Shown here piece by piece: positions 8,590 to 18,035 of a DNA stretch of 64,000 nucleotides (position 1 is the first letter of the stretch; each line of letters begins with the position of its first letter). This DNA comes from Sedimenticola hydrogenitrophicus (lineage in GTDB: Bacteria; Pseudomonadota; Gammaproteobacteria; Chromatiales; Chromatiaceae): contig NZ_JANIOA010000019.1 in assembly GCF_025175675.1 (NCBI RefSeq), forward strand, positions 1-64,000, in the 5' to 3' direction. The translations under genes and the position numbers were made by a program. The notes below the pieces were generated by a model, which did no database searches, was not told the DNA's origin, and saw only the letters and a list, made by a program, of their open reading frames with translations.

Positions 8590-9555
8590 TTATCCTAAGC
8601 GTAATGGATTATCACTAAACAGTGCTTGATAATCCGGCTCAGGGTCGTCCTGATAAAAATCCATGTCAAAATGTTTTAAAACAATCAACATGCGCTCGAT
8701 TTGACCCTTACTCAGAATCTTGTGCCAACCGGGAGTCTTCCTCTGTCGTGCATAATCATGGCTGGCTTTGGCACTGGGCTTGTGAAAGAGTTGATCTATA
8801 TGTTCGGGCATATCTAAGCCCAGTCTCTCGAATACAGGAACCAAAGCATCCGGCCCGTGGTTAAGCAACTGCTCATACGACACAAGTTGAAAAGGATATG
8901 GCCTTTCCATAGATAGCGGCAGATAATAGTCTATACACCAGCGTGCCGTGAACACTTCCTCTACAGTAGTCAGACCGGCCAATACCGATCGAAATTCCGG
9001 ATACCTCTCCGTGAACGCTTGATCGGCCTGAATATACATCGATAAGCTGTCACCCCACCCGCGTTTAATGATGGAAGCCAGCACCGCGCACGGATGTCGT
9101 AGCAGAAGTAGTGGGGGACGTATTGGGAATTTCTCGATTATCCATTCCAGCATAGGATTGGTACAGATATCTTTCACGACCCAACGATCGATATTATATT
9201 TTATGCGCATCGGGATGTGTGATGTGGTCCAGGGCGTTAACACTTGCCCGGTTAATACCCGGTGTATGTATTCTTCACCTTCTGGCCAGTCTGCTTCAGG
9301 GAACACATAGTTTCTGGTTTTAAAGCCAATTTTTCTCGCCTCTTTCATATTCTGAACATGAAAGGGCTCGAATAAAATAGTTGACCCGGGCACAGCCGCA
9401 ATCAACTCAGCCAGCCATGTAGTGCCACTTCTATTACATCCGGAAATGAGTACAGTATTTGATATGTCGTACTCCGATGCATGCCAAAATTTAAACAAGA
9501 ATGGATTGACATAGCCCCTTGCCAACGCCTTGGCATTGTCTGTATTAATCTTCAT
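8590..9555 (-). CDS. Sulfotransferase family protein (first copy)
   Basis: Protein of 321 residues with the PAPS-dependent sulfotransferase signature. The 5'-phosphosulfate-binding loop GCNRSGTTW is at residues 39-47, and the 3'-phosphate-binding segment LLLRHPCAVLASIIKRG is near 153-170. It would transfer sulfate from PAPS to a hydroxyl or amine, here most likely on the polysaccharide. No signal peptide or membrane anchor is visible, so it should act in the cytoplasm on nucleotide-sugar- or lipid-linked intermediates. It lies between the acyl carrier protein and TPR genes. A second sulfotransferase is encoded at 13.3-14.3 kb. The physiological acceptor is inferred from context only. Confidence 0.88.
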   Translation of the reverse strand: MKINTDNAKALARGYVNPFLFKFWHASEYDISNTVLISGCNRSGTTWLAELIAAVPGSTILFEPFHVQNMKEARKIGFKTRNYVFPEADWPEGEEYIHRVLTGQVLTPWTTSHIPMRIKYNIDRWVVKDICTNPMLEWIIEKFPIRPPLLLLRHPCAVLASIIKRGWGDSLSMYIQADQAFTERYPEFRSVLAGLTTVEEVFTARWCIDYYLPLSMERPYPFQLVSYEQLLNHGPDALVPVFERLGLDMPEHIDQLFHKPSAKASHDYARQRKTPGWHKILSKGQIERMLIVLKHFDMDFYQDDPEPDYQALFSDNPLRLG

Positions 9556-9666
9556 TGAATAAAAGGTACTTTAAAAGCATTATTCACAATAATAAGACTA
9601 CGAGAATCTGACACAGTCATCACCTGATAAAATATCGGCACTGTCACAAGCAAAACACATATCTAT

Positions 9667-10395
9667 TCATTGAGCAGATTTCAATCCATCAATCTTTTGT
9701 TTTAATCCAGGTATCGTATATCCATGCGAATAGGCCTGATCGGAATGATACTTGGCCTGCTTATAATCATTCAGGTCATAATAGGCGTGCGCAAGAAACA
9801 CATGAATATTCATGCTGTGGTTTCCAACATTTTCCAACCCAAGCTGTAATACCTCCACTGCCTTTTTAGCTTCATTTTCATACCGAAGCAATTTCGCCTT
9901 TTCGGTATAGGCATATGGTTGCTCTGGTTTTACAGTCAACGCATGATCAAGGATATCATATGCTTTCTTTTCCTCACCGCTTTTGTAAAGTGCCCTGGCC
10001 AGATAAGAAGACAACTCTGAATAATATGGCGCATCACTGTTCCCCTTGTAGTAGCTAAAGGAAAATTCAGATATTGCCCTTTCGTATGCCCAGCTTTTTT
10101 CCTTTTCCGATCCAGCTATGGCGGCGCGTTGTAACCAAATACGACCTGTACAAAAGTGCTGTACACCACGGTAATTTTCCCACCCCAGTATTCTTATCCA
10201 TTTATCCTGTTTCGAAGAAGATGCATATTTTTTAAATCTTGGATTTTTTCCTGCACCCAGTTGTGCATAACGTGTCTTGCAGTACTCTGGCCAAGTTATC
10301 CACTCTGAATCAGTCATTTCAATATCAAAGGAATATACTGGTGCTCCGGTCATCAGGAATAATATAAATACTACAAATCGTAAACAATATTTCAT
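9667..10395 (-). CDS. Exported TPR-repeat protein
   Basis: Protein of 242 residues starting at the ATG at 10395, which is preceded by AAGGAG and overlaps the stop of the upstream deacetylase (TAATG). A signal peptide (KYCLRFVVFILFLMTGAPVYS) indicates export to the periplasm. Tetratricopeptide-type helix pairs occur in the C-terminal half (DHALTVKPEQPYAYTEKAKL and HVFLAHAYYDLNDYKQAKYH). Similar proteins act as scaffolds in alginate, cellulose and XrtA-type export machines, so a scaffolding role in polysaccharide export or deacetylation is likely. There is no lipobox, so it should be soluble. Confidence 0.78.
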   Translation of the reverse strand: MKYCLRFVVFILFLMTGAPVYSFDIEMTDSEWITWPEYCKTRYAQLGAGKNPRFKKYASSSKQDKWIRILGWENYRGVQHFCTGRIWLQRAAIAGSEKEKSWAYERAISEFSFSYYKGNSDAPYYSELSSYLARALYKSGEEKKAYDILDHALTVKPEQPYAYTEKAKLLRYENEAKKAVEVLQLGLENVGNHSMNIHVFLAHAYYDLNDYKQAKYHSDQAYSHGYTIPGLKQKIDGLKSAQ

Positions 10396-11372
10396 TATCT
10401 CTCCTTGAGATACATAAGCATCATTCTGGCGAGAAATTTCTCTTCGGTAGTATCCCACGCTCTAAATCTCGGTAATTGAAAAATATCTGATTTGTTACTG
10501 CCCACACCCATCTCTGTAGTAAATGCTGCAGAATACCCACAGTCCCTAACCATCTTCACATGATCATCGTTAAAATCATTCAAATATCTGCCGTTAGGAT
10601 ATGCAAACAGTGTTATATCCTGTTTTAGAATTTCCTCCAGCATTTCCTTTCCATTCGCTATTTCACTTAGCGGCGTATCTTTTTCAAGCTTTGACAATAT
10701 TGGATGCGAAACCGTATGGGCACCTATTTCCACCCCATTGTTATTTAATTCGATCAACTCATCCCTACTTATCATCAACCTGGCGTAGCTTGCTTTCGTT
10801 AGTGATGCAATATAGTCAGCTTTATTTTCTCGCTCACTCTGGGGAAGATGCTTCAAACTGAGAATTATCTCTTGAGTTGTATTTTTTCGTGATTTGTCGG
10901 TATCAACCTTATACATACTCAAGCCGATGGACGTTAAATCTATCGTGTCCGCTGAATGCAATCGTATCGATTCAATTATTTTGTCATTCCACATTGTATT
11001 GCCATCAAGATAGCCTGTGGAAACAAATACTGTAGCTGGAACAGAATATTTTTTAAGAATCGGTAAAGCGTTTGTCAAATTGTCTCTATATCCATCGTCA
11101 AACGTAATTGAAAGTGCCCTGGATGGAAGCTGAGATGAGCGTAACCTGTTTACGGCTTCAGATAATGGCATAATGTTGAAATACCGACTAACGAGATCCA
11201 TCTGCCATTCAAATTTTTCCATTGATACTTCTCCCGGTCGCATGAAGTCGGTTTTATCCAGTACCCGGTGATAAATCATTACCTGGAGTTTCTTCGCCGA
11301 GCCTACGCCTGAAGCCATATTACCAAATGCCTTCAATGCCGGAAAAATAATATTTTTATTAAGCTGCTTCAT
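10395..11372 (-). CDS. Polysaccharide deacetylase (NodB family)
   Basis: Protein of 325 residues with the carbohydrate esterase 4 fold. The catalytic TFDDGY motif is at residues 90-95, and the metal-binding H-x-x-x-H appears as GAHTVSHPILSKL in the second half. FAYPNGRY supplies another conserved CE4 strand. It should remove N- or O-acetyl groups from polymer or lipid-linked sugar. No signal peptide is clear, so it may act in the cytoplasm or by an unusual route. It is distinct from the DUF3473-type deacetylase at 24 kb, so the locus has two. The stop codon overlaps the start of the TPR gene, consistent with coupled translation. Confidence 0.88.
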   Translation of the reverse strand: MKQLNKNIIFPALKAFGNMASGVGSAKKLQVMIYHRVLDKTDFMRPGEVSMEKFEWQMDLVSRYFNIMPLSEAVNRLRSSQLPSRALSITFDDGYRDNLTNALPILKKYSVPATVFVSTGYLDGNTMWNDKIIESIRLHSADTIDLTSIGLSMYKVDTDKSRKNTTQEIILSLKHLPQSERENKADYIASLTKASYARLMISRDELIELNNNGVEIGAHTVSHPILSKLEKDTPLSEIANGKEMLEEILKQDITLFAYPNGRYLNDFNDDHVKMVRDCGYSAAFTTEMGVGSNKSDIFQLPRFRAWDTTEEKFLARMMLMYLKER

Positions 11373-11402
11373 AGAATCATGTTTTGAGTAAATAAATGTT
11401 CG

Positions 11403-13229
11403 TCATTCCCTTGTAGAAAACCATAGCTCAAGCATCATTAGTATCCAAATGAGCTCCCCATAATAAGAGGCGTGTATACTTTGATGCATCTTAATTGAAT
11501 GATCGAGAAATTTTTTATTAAAATAGGGTCGTTTTGATAAATCTGAAATATTGTCATATGCAAACTCCCGGAGCTCCGGCACTTCTCTTGTCCATATGCC
11601 AAAAGGCAGACCAAATCCGTGCTTGGATTTGTTAATCACTTCATCAGGCAAAAAGCCAGAGAATGTATACTTGTAGAACCATCGTAATTGATGGTCCTTC
11701 ATTTTAATTCGCGAGGGTATTTTTGTACTTAGGTTTATCACGTCATCGTCAAGCATTGGATACACAACTTCTATTCCGGCGAGTTTACACATGCTATTCA
11801 CTTTAACCAGGTCACAATCCTGCAGTGTAGTTTTCCAGTCCATGTATAGTATTCTGTTTAACGCCGTTGAATCATTTGGCCTGTTATAACTTTCTCGCAA
11901 TAATTCGAGAGGTTCACCGACATCAATATCTTCCAAAAATTCTTCTGAAAAAACATCGTATGCAGAGTGGCGATGTAAAAAATTGTAGTCCTGCAGACGA
12001 TCCGGTAAGGGTGTGCTCGCCTGCTCTATATAGCGCTTTATTTTGTGCGGCAGCCTATTGCCAAATATTTCTTCTGGGAAATTTTTCACCAACGAACCAA
12101 TGGCTGGTCTGAGTACATTGGGAACATATTGATAACGCTCGAAGACCAGTTGTTTTAAATATCTTGTATTACCGGAAAACAGTTCATCACCGCCATCGCC
12201 AGCCAGCAAACGTTGTATACCATTTTCTTTCGCCAGTTTAGCGCAGTAATAGGTTGGTATGGCTGAAGAATTTCCAAACGGTTCATCACAACTGGAAGCG
12301 ACCTTTCCAATCGTATTAAGGGTGTCTTCTGGAGTAAGTATGTATTCGTAATGAAGCGTGCCGAAATGCTTGGATGCTATTCTGGCAAATTTCGTCTCAT
12401 CATAACCATCCACTGGAAAGCCGATAGTAAAAGAATTGCACTCATTGGGAAAAGTCTTTTCCAATAAGCCGGTAACGGTAGAACTATCCAGTCCCCCACT
12501 TAGAAATGCGCCTGTAGTGTTTGGCTCCAACGCCAAACGACTTACCGATGAACCGAGAACTTCTCTGAGTTCGTCAGCCATCTTTTCCACGGAAATATTG
12601 CTATTCTCTGAAAACTCTGGAATCCAGTAAAATTCCGAAATTGACCGGCCTTCCGTATTGCATACGATAAATTCCCCACCCCTGACCTTATGAACTCCCT
12701 CATAGATCGTTCCAGGGCTTGGGCAATGATGAAAATAGATGTAATTGTATATCGCCTGACTGGATATACTTTTTTTGACTTCTGGATGTTTAACAACATC
12801 CGATAACTTGTTTCCAAAAGCGATGCCTGACCCGGTCATCGAATAATACAGGTTATCCTGTCCTATCCTATCCAGGGCCATTAATGTTATTTTTCTACTC
12901 CGGTCTACGACAACCAGTGAATACGCACCCCGCATATGTTTCAGGAATTTGTCACCAAACTTTGTATATGCTCTGTATATACCTTCGGCGGTTGGTTCCA
13001 GGGAGTGCTCTAAAGCGATCGATTCATCCCAATATATATGCCCGTTAAATACGGTGACAATGTCAGCTCTAATTGAGACGAATTCTGGGTAACTTGCTAT
13101 AGCGATATCATCCGAAACTGAAAATTCAGGTGTTCTGCCGGACCCTTGCCGATAATCCAGACTTTCAAGAACGTTTATGGATTCGTTCCTGTTCAATGAC
13201 GTGTTAAACCAGCCGACAAACCTGTTCAC
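11403..13229 (-). CDS. Asparagine-synthetase-like amidotransferase lacking the N-terminal catalytic Cys
   Basis: Protein of about 608 residues starting at a GTG (13229) with GGAG a few nt upstream; a TTG 21 nt further upstream is the alternative. The N-terminal glutaminase-like domain begins NRFVGWFN instead of MCGIVG, so the catalytic Cys2 of class II amidotransferases is missing. The synthetase domain is intact, with the ATP-pyrophosphatase loop SGGLDSS at 244-250 and LLAGDGGDELFSGNTRY further on. It could form an amide using free ammonia, or ammonia from another enzyme such as the complete amidotransferase at 18-19.9 kb. Related copies in XrtA loci probably modify sugar carboxylates. Its AT-rich composition matches its sulfotransferase neighbours. 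Confidence 0.82.
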   Translation of the reverse strand: MNRFVGWFNTSLNRNESINVLESLDYRQGSGRTPEFSVSDDIAIASYPEFVSIRADIVTVFNGHIYWDESIALEHSLEPTAEGIYRAYTKFGDKFLKHMRGAYSLVVVDRSRKITLMALDRIGQDNLYYSMTGSGIAFGNKLSDVVKHPEVKKSISSQAIYNYIYFHHCPSPGTIYEGVHKVRGGEFIVCNTEGRSISEFYWIPEFSENSNISVEKMADELREVLGSSVSRLALEPNTTGAFLSGGLDSSTVTGLLEKTFPNECNSFTIGFPVDGYDETKFARIASKHFGTLHYEYILTPEDTLNTIGKVASSCDEPFGNSSAIPTYYCAKLAKENGIQRLLAGDGGDELFSGNTRYLKQLVFERYQYVPNVLRPAIGSLVKNFPEEIFGNRLPHKIKRYIEQASTPLPDRLQDYNFLHRHSAYDVFSEEFLEDIDVGEPLELLRESYNRPNDSTALNRILYMDWKTTLQDCDLVKVNSMCKLAGIEVVYPMLDDDVINLSTKIPSRIKMKDHQLRWFYKYTFSGFLPDEVINKSKHGFGLPFGIWTREVPELREFAYDNISDLSKRPYFNKKFLDHSIKMHQSIHASYYGELIWILMMLELWFSTRE

Positions 13230-13290
13230 GGTACTCCAATATCCTTTCAAAATATTTTGTTATATTTAATATAACTCTCACAAACGAAAC

Positions 13291-14301
13291 TTACTGCGAT
13301 GAAGGATCCTGCTTTCCTTCCATACCAGAAAAATACCAACTACCTATTTCTGTTTTCTGAACGATCGATAGTATTCGATCAACTTCACTCTTTTCCAGTT
13401 CCTGTTTCCACTTGCCGGCACTATGCATCGGGTTTTTAAAGACACTGTAGTAGTTTGAACTATTACCCAAAATACTGGCATTCAAAAACTCTTCCGACTG
13501 GCAGTCCCATGACAGACCGGAAAATCGGAAAAGTTTTTTATATTCATCCAATGGGTTTTCGCACAGATCCTCATAACGGACCGGCATGCCATTTTCCAGA
13601 TTAAGAATATCGTTGTAAGCCTTTTCATTTACCAGCGCCCAGCGCCAAGCCAGCCTTTCATCTGGACGCATGTTTCTAAAAGATTCCATGCAAAGTTGAT
13701 ACTTTTCGGCGAGTGGACTATTCGATAACAATTCATAATAGCCCCAATCTGTTTCAGATTTGCTTTTTTCTGTGAACTTTCCTTTTGACTGCCCACGGAT
13801 CACCGAAGCGATATATCCACAGGGATGCCTTACGATTAAGATTCCTTTCGAATTCGGGATGCACCCTAGAAGCACCCCCATCCTGCCGGTTGACTCTATC
13901 GATTTCCATACGTAGGTTCGATTATTGTGAATATTTACATCGGATTTCCACACGCTTTCCTGTTTTAGCAGTCTATCAAGTGTCTTCCTGGCTAAAATGT
14001 ATGTTTTCTGGGTCTGATAGGAAAACTCTGTCTGCCCCTGCTTTCTGAAAATGGGGAATTTCCCACTTATTCTGACGGAATTTAGACGCAACATCTGCGC
14101 GACATATTGATTGACATCTAGTTCATATTCAGACTGCCTGGAAATATCAGGGAATAGCGGAATAATGTCATCCATTCGCTTCATAGAATCCGGCTCGTGT
14201 TTATAAATCACCTCTGTATGACTATCAAATACCTTACCAAACCACGTCGTTCCCGATCTTGGCATTCCAAACAGAAGTAAGAGTTTTTTGCTACCATCCA
14301 T
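13291..14301 (-). CDS. Sulfotransferase family protein (second copy)
   Basis: Protein of 336 residues. The 5'-phosphosulfate-binding loop FGMPRSGTTW is at residues 11-20, and the 3'-phosphate-binding segment ILIVRHPCGYIASVIRG is near 155-170. AGGAAAAACC upstream of the ATG is a good ribosome-binding site. It differs considerably from the first sulfotransferase (8.6 kb), so the two probably sulfate different positions or acceptors rather than being a recent duplication. It sits between the PaaK-like enzyme and the asparagine-synthetase-like gene in the AT-rich accessory segment. PAPS synthesis genes are not in the window. Confidence 0.87.
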   Translation of the reverse strand: MDGSKKLLLLFGMPRSGTTWFGKVFDSHTEVIYKHEPDSMKRMDDIIPLFPDISRQSEYELDVNQYVAQMLRLNSVRISGKFPIFRKQGQTEFSYQTQKTYILARKTLDRLLKQESVWKSDVNIHNNRTYVWKSIESTGRMGVLLGCIPNSKGILIVRHPCGYIASVIRGQSKGKFTEKSKSETDWGYYELLSNSPLAEKYQLCMESFRNMRPDERLAWRWALVNEKAYNDILNLENGMPVRYEDLCENPLDEYKKLFRFSGLSWDCQSEEFLNASILGNSSNYYSVFKNPMHSAGKWKQELEKSEVDRILSIVQKTEIGSWYFSGMEGKQDPSSQ

Positions 14302-14348
14302 TGGTTTTTCCTAACTTTTCAGAGTATTGAATAATGCAATTTCTCTGA

Positions 14349-15722
14349 TTATCCAAAATGATTTTCCAAACTCTTTATATAGCGATATTTTCCAGATCCT
14401 TCCGTTTCTATATTTTCCACCAGATTAACAATCACATTCACGCCCTGACCTAACCTCTGTTTAAACTGCCGAACAATTTCGATATTATTTTCATTATGAT
14501 ATTGATCCCCTGGCACAATGCTTACAGTCACCTTGTTTTTGCTTTCCTGAATCACCTGAAAAAGTTCGATGCCGGATGTATCCCGAAGAATGTAAATTAA
14601 GGACAACCCATGCATCACCGTCCCGTCTTGCGCCACTACAAAATCTGTTGTACGCCCCTGTAATTCACTCAACAAGGGCAGTCCTCGTCCGCATGCACAA
14701 GGCTGGTAGTCAATCGCCGCTACATCCCCGGTACGATATCGAATAAATGGAAATTCACTGGTGGCCAAATGAGTGACGACTACCTCTCCGACTTCACCTG
14801 CAGGGAGCACCTCATCATTTTTTCCGATAATTTCCAGAATAATGTCCTCTGCCGTAATATGCATGCCACCATGAGGACATTGATGGGCTATAAAACCGGC
14901 ATCCCGTCCACCATAGCCATTGGCGACAGGACATCCGAATGCCTGCTCTATTTTAGCCCTCTGTTCATCGTACAACCTCTCAGATGTAACAAATGCCACC
15001 TTGACACCCAGTTGATCCAGAGCCACACATTTTCTCTCTGCATGAGAAGCGATTAGAGAAAGAGAGGAAGGATACCCAAACAGCATTGCCGGTCTTATTC
15101 TGCGTATCTGCTCAATAAACTTATCAACATTTTCTTGCGACATCTCAAATGCCGGGATGAGGTGGGTTCTCAGAAAAAAGTCCCTGATTGCGCGGACATA
15201 ATCCTGAGACCCGAGTTCGACAGGTGATCCCCAAACCACAATTTCTGGGTCACCTATATCAACATCCCACCAGCGGGTAGCACGCCATTTTGCGGCTACA
15301 TCATGACTAATTCGCTCTTTTCCAATATAAAAGATTAACGGCTCACCCGATGAGCCACCTGTGTTGAATCGCTTAAGACTGCAAACTTTTTTCGATTTAA
15401 AACTATCTGTATCTGACTTTATAATGCTCTTTGTCAGGAACGGCAGATTCTGCACCCATTCCACCGAGTCAACATCCTCCGGGTTAAGCCCTCTCTCATT
15501 TATCAGAGTCGTATAATATGGAACATTTTTATAAACATCTGACATCATTGATCTGAGCTTTGATATCTGCAGACTCTTTAATTTGTCAGAACTCCACCAT
15601 TGACTCTGCTCCATTGAGTTTCTTACAGAAACGGAGGTATGCTGCTTAAGCCGTTCATGAAGCGGAAACAGAATATTGCTGACCATTTTTGTGTAACTAT
15701 ACATAGGCATACCTAGAATCAT
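14349..15722 (-). CDS. PaaK-like adenylate-forming enzyme (phenylacetate-CoA ligase / CoF synthetase family)
   Basis: Protein of 457 residues. The AMP-binding P-loop TGGSSGEP is at residues 121-128, followed by NGYGGRDAG and the adenylate-pocket region TEFPFIRYRTGDVAAID. A Cys-rich turn (CACGRG) follows, as in many PaaK/CapK relatives. It would activate a carboxylic acid as an acyl-adenylate for transfer to CoA or another thiol, or directly to a sugar amine. CapK-like members occur in many capsule loci. The start codon follows the stop of the double glycosyltransferase immediately (TAGATG). It might load the acyl carrier protein at 8.3 kb, but that is inference. Confidence 0.8.
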   Translation of the reverse strand: MILGMPMYSYTKMVSNILFPLHERLKQHTSVSVRNSMEQSQWWSSDKLKSLQISKLRSMMSDVYKNVPYYTTLINERGLNPEDVDSVEWVQNLPFLTKSIIKSDTDSFKSKKVCSLKRFNTGGSSGEPLIFYIGKERISHDVAAKWRATRWWDVDIGDPEIVVWGSPVELGSQDYVRAIRDFFLRTHLIPAFEMSQENVDKFIEQIRRIRPAMLFGYPSSLSLIASHAERKCVALDQLGVKVAFVTSERLYDEQRAKIEQAFGCPVANGYGGRDAGFIAHQCPHGGMHITAEDIILEIIGKNDEVLPAGEVGEVVVTHLATSEFPFIRYRTGDVAAIDYQPCACGRGLPLLSELQGRTTDFVVAQDGTVMHGLSLIYILRDTSGIELFQVIQESKNKVTVSIVPGDQYHNENNIEIVRQFKQRLGQGVNVIVNLVENIETEGSGKYRYIKSLENHFG

Positions 15723-18035
15723 CTAGTTCACACTTATAGAACCGGATACTTCCTTATAAGCGTTAATCCACGAGGGGCTTACTGTACTCCAGGTGTACAT
15801 TGCGACATCCTGCAAGCACTGTTGTGACATTAATCGATACTTTTCGTCGTTTTGAAGAAGGGATAAAGCAGCCCGCGCCATAGCTTGCCAGTCGTCAACA
15901 TCAACGAGTTCAGCTGTTACCCCGTCTTCCACCATAAAGGGTATGCCACCGGCTTTAGTGGTAACTGTCGGCAAGGCGCTCGCCATCGCTTCCAATAGTG
16001 CATTTGGCATATTGTCTACACGGCTTCCATTCAGCATCAAGTCGGCGCTTTTATACAGGCCTGCCATTTCATCAACCGTCAGGCTACCCAAAAAATCAAC
16101 ATTTTCTGAAACATTCAAATCCGCGGCGAGATTGATCAAATCCTGTCTTTCAGGCCCTTCACCGGCAATATAGAGACGGGCATTCGGCAATACCTTCACA
16201 ATTATCGAAAACGCCTTTATCACCGTATCAATACCGTATATTTCCTCAAGATTTCGACAGACAATGAGTCTGTAACTCTCGCCTTTCAATTCCCTGCCCG
16301 AGGGCACTAGAAACCGATCCAGATTAATAAAATTCGGAATGATCTCACTCTGCAGTGAGTATTCCTGAAATACCTGATGAAGAAAACCGGAAGGAACCAC
16401 TACCTTTGTTGCTCGCCTCATGGTTGGTTCTATCCACTTGAAGGATTTGTGAAAAAAATTTCCAGCTTCTCCGCCATGATAATTCACTATTACCGGCACT
16501 CTACGCATTGCGGATACCCAGATCGCCGGCGCAGAAAACAGATGCCACGACCAGCCCGAGTTGGCCATGATGTGCACCACATGTCCCTTGCCTATAAATT
16601 TCCAGAGCTTCCAGACATAAGGCGCAAGCCTGACCAGCGCTCTCACCCCTTTGATTCCAGACACCCAGGAAATCGCGTAAGGTTCATTGGTTTGGATGAC
16701 CTTGACATTGCATCCGTCTGCACTTAACAATTCACACAACTGTCGGGTTTGATTCGCCATCCCGCCAAAAGGTGGCGGCAACGGACCTACCAGAACTATT
16801 TGGCCAGGGTACAAGCTGTCCACTTTTTTTCCGAAGCTTACAAGCTGTGTATAAATTTTCCGGTAACGTGCGACGCTTGATGGCCAACTCCGCTCGTTTT
16901 CCACATACTCCCTGCCATGCTTTCTAAACAGCCTCCATGCATCCAGTTTTTGCAACAGATCGAGCGCGGTATGAACAAGTGAGTTCAAATCATCGGCTTT
17001 GAACAGTCGTCCATTATATCCATCTCTAATCAATTCCCTGTGGCCACCAACATCTGACGCAAGTACCAGCTTTCCCTGCGCCATCGCTTCCAGTGGTTTC
17101 AAGGGTGTTACGAGGTCGGTCAAACGCATGGTTTCTCTGGGGTAGACGAAGACATCCACCAGACTGTAGTAATCCGTCACTTCCGCATGGGGAACCCAAC
17201 CGGTAAAACATACACATTGGTCCAGCTCCAAATCAGTAACCAGTGCTCTGAGTCTCTCTTCCTGTGGGCCACCCCCAACCAGCAGCAGTCGGGTGTTTGG
17301 CTGTTTTTCGAGAATTCCCGGCAATGCCTGTATCAATAGAGACAATCCTTCATAGGCATAAAAAGAGCCGATAAAGCCTAAAACGACTTTACCGGATAAA
17401 CCCAGCTGAGACTCCAGGCCTGCATGTTTTTCTATGGAGTAGCTGAATTTTTCTACATCAACGGCATTCGGTATGACGGTAATCTTTTCCTCATCAATAC
17501 CCCGCTGGACAATGTCTTTTTTTAATCCCTCGCATATGGTGATCACCGCATCGGCATGCTTGAATGTGTAGGTTTCCATCGACCGTGTAATGCGGTATCT
17601 CAGACCCCACTCCTTGCTGGTGCCATGATCAACCGCGGCGTCCTCCCAGAATGCGCGACACTCATAGACCACCGGCAGATTATGTTTTCTACCCGCCTGC
17701 AAGGCCGCAATGCCATTGAGGCTGGGTGAATGGGCATGCAGAATATCCGGCTTTTCCAGGGCGATGACCTGATCCAGTCTCCTGCTCAGGGAAGTGATCA
17801 CATCCAACTGATTCAATAACGGCAGCCGCGAGAGCAGTGATCCGGTTGACCGGGTTCGGTAAAACTGCAGGCCATCGACCACCTCCGTGTCTGGCGCATC
17901 GGCGACATGCTTGCTGCTGGTGATATGGGCCGTCTCCCAGCCCAACTTTTGTTGCTGTTCCAGAATCGCGCGGGTGCGGAAGGTATAACCACTATGCAGC
18001 GGTATGGAATGGTCAAGTATGTGCAGGATTTTCAT
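15723..18035 (-). CDS. Tandem-fused double glycosyltransferase (GT4-type)
   Basis: Protein of 770 residues holding two complete glycosyltransferase modules. Module 1 (residues 1-402) starts MKILHILDHSIPLHSGYTFR, typical of the exosortase A-associated glycosyltransferase family, with the donor-site segment TPLKPLEAMAQGK near 310-322. Module 2 (about 411-770) starts IVLVGPLPPPFGGMANQTRQ and has its own donor-site motif NMPNALLEAMASALPT (675-690). A short linker (FGKKVDSLYP) joins them with no sign of an internal start. The ATG at 18035 overlaps the amidotransferase stop (TAATG). The open frame extends another 345 nt upstream but there runs across the amidotransferase gene. It probably adds two successive sugars to the repeat unit. 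Confidence 0.88.
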   Translation of the reverse strand: MKILHILDHSIPLHSGYTFRTRAILEQQQKLGWETAHITSSKHVADAPDTEVVDGLQFYRTRSTGSLLSRLPLLNQLDVITSLSRRLDQVIALEKPDILHAHSPSLNGIAALQAGRKHNLPVVYECRAFWEDAAVDHGTSKEWGLRYRITRSMETYTFKHADAVITICEGLKKDIVQRGIDEEKITVIPNAVDVEKFSYSIEKHAGLESQLGLSGKVVLGFIGSFYAYEGLSLLIQALPGILEKQPNTRLLLVGGGPQEERLRALVTDLELDQCVCFTGWVPHAEVTDYYSLVDVFVYPRETMRLTDLVTPLKPLEAMAQGKLVLASDVGGHRELIRDGYNGRLFKADDLNSLVHTALDLLQKLDAWRLFRKHGREYVENERSWPSSVARYRKIYTQLVSFGKKVDSLYPGQIVLVGPLPPPFGGMANQTRQLCELLSADGCNVKVIQTNEPYAISWVSGIKGVRALVRLAPYVWKLWKFIGKGHVVHIMANSGWSWHLFSAPAIWVSAMRRVPVIVNYHGGEAGNFFHKSFKWIEPTMRRATKVVVPSGFLHQVFQEYSLQSEIIPNFINLDRFLVPSGRELKGESYRLIVCRNLEEIYGIDTVIKAFSIIVKVLPNARLYIAGEGPERQDLINLAADLNVSENVDFLGSLTVDEMAGLYKSADLMLNGSRVDNMPNALLEAMASALPTVTTKAGGIPFMVEDGVTAELVDVDDWQAMARAALSLLQNDEKYRLMSQQCLQDVAMYTWSTVSPSWINAYKEVSGSISVN

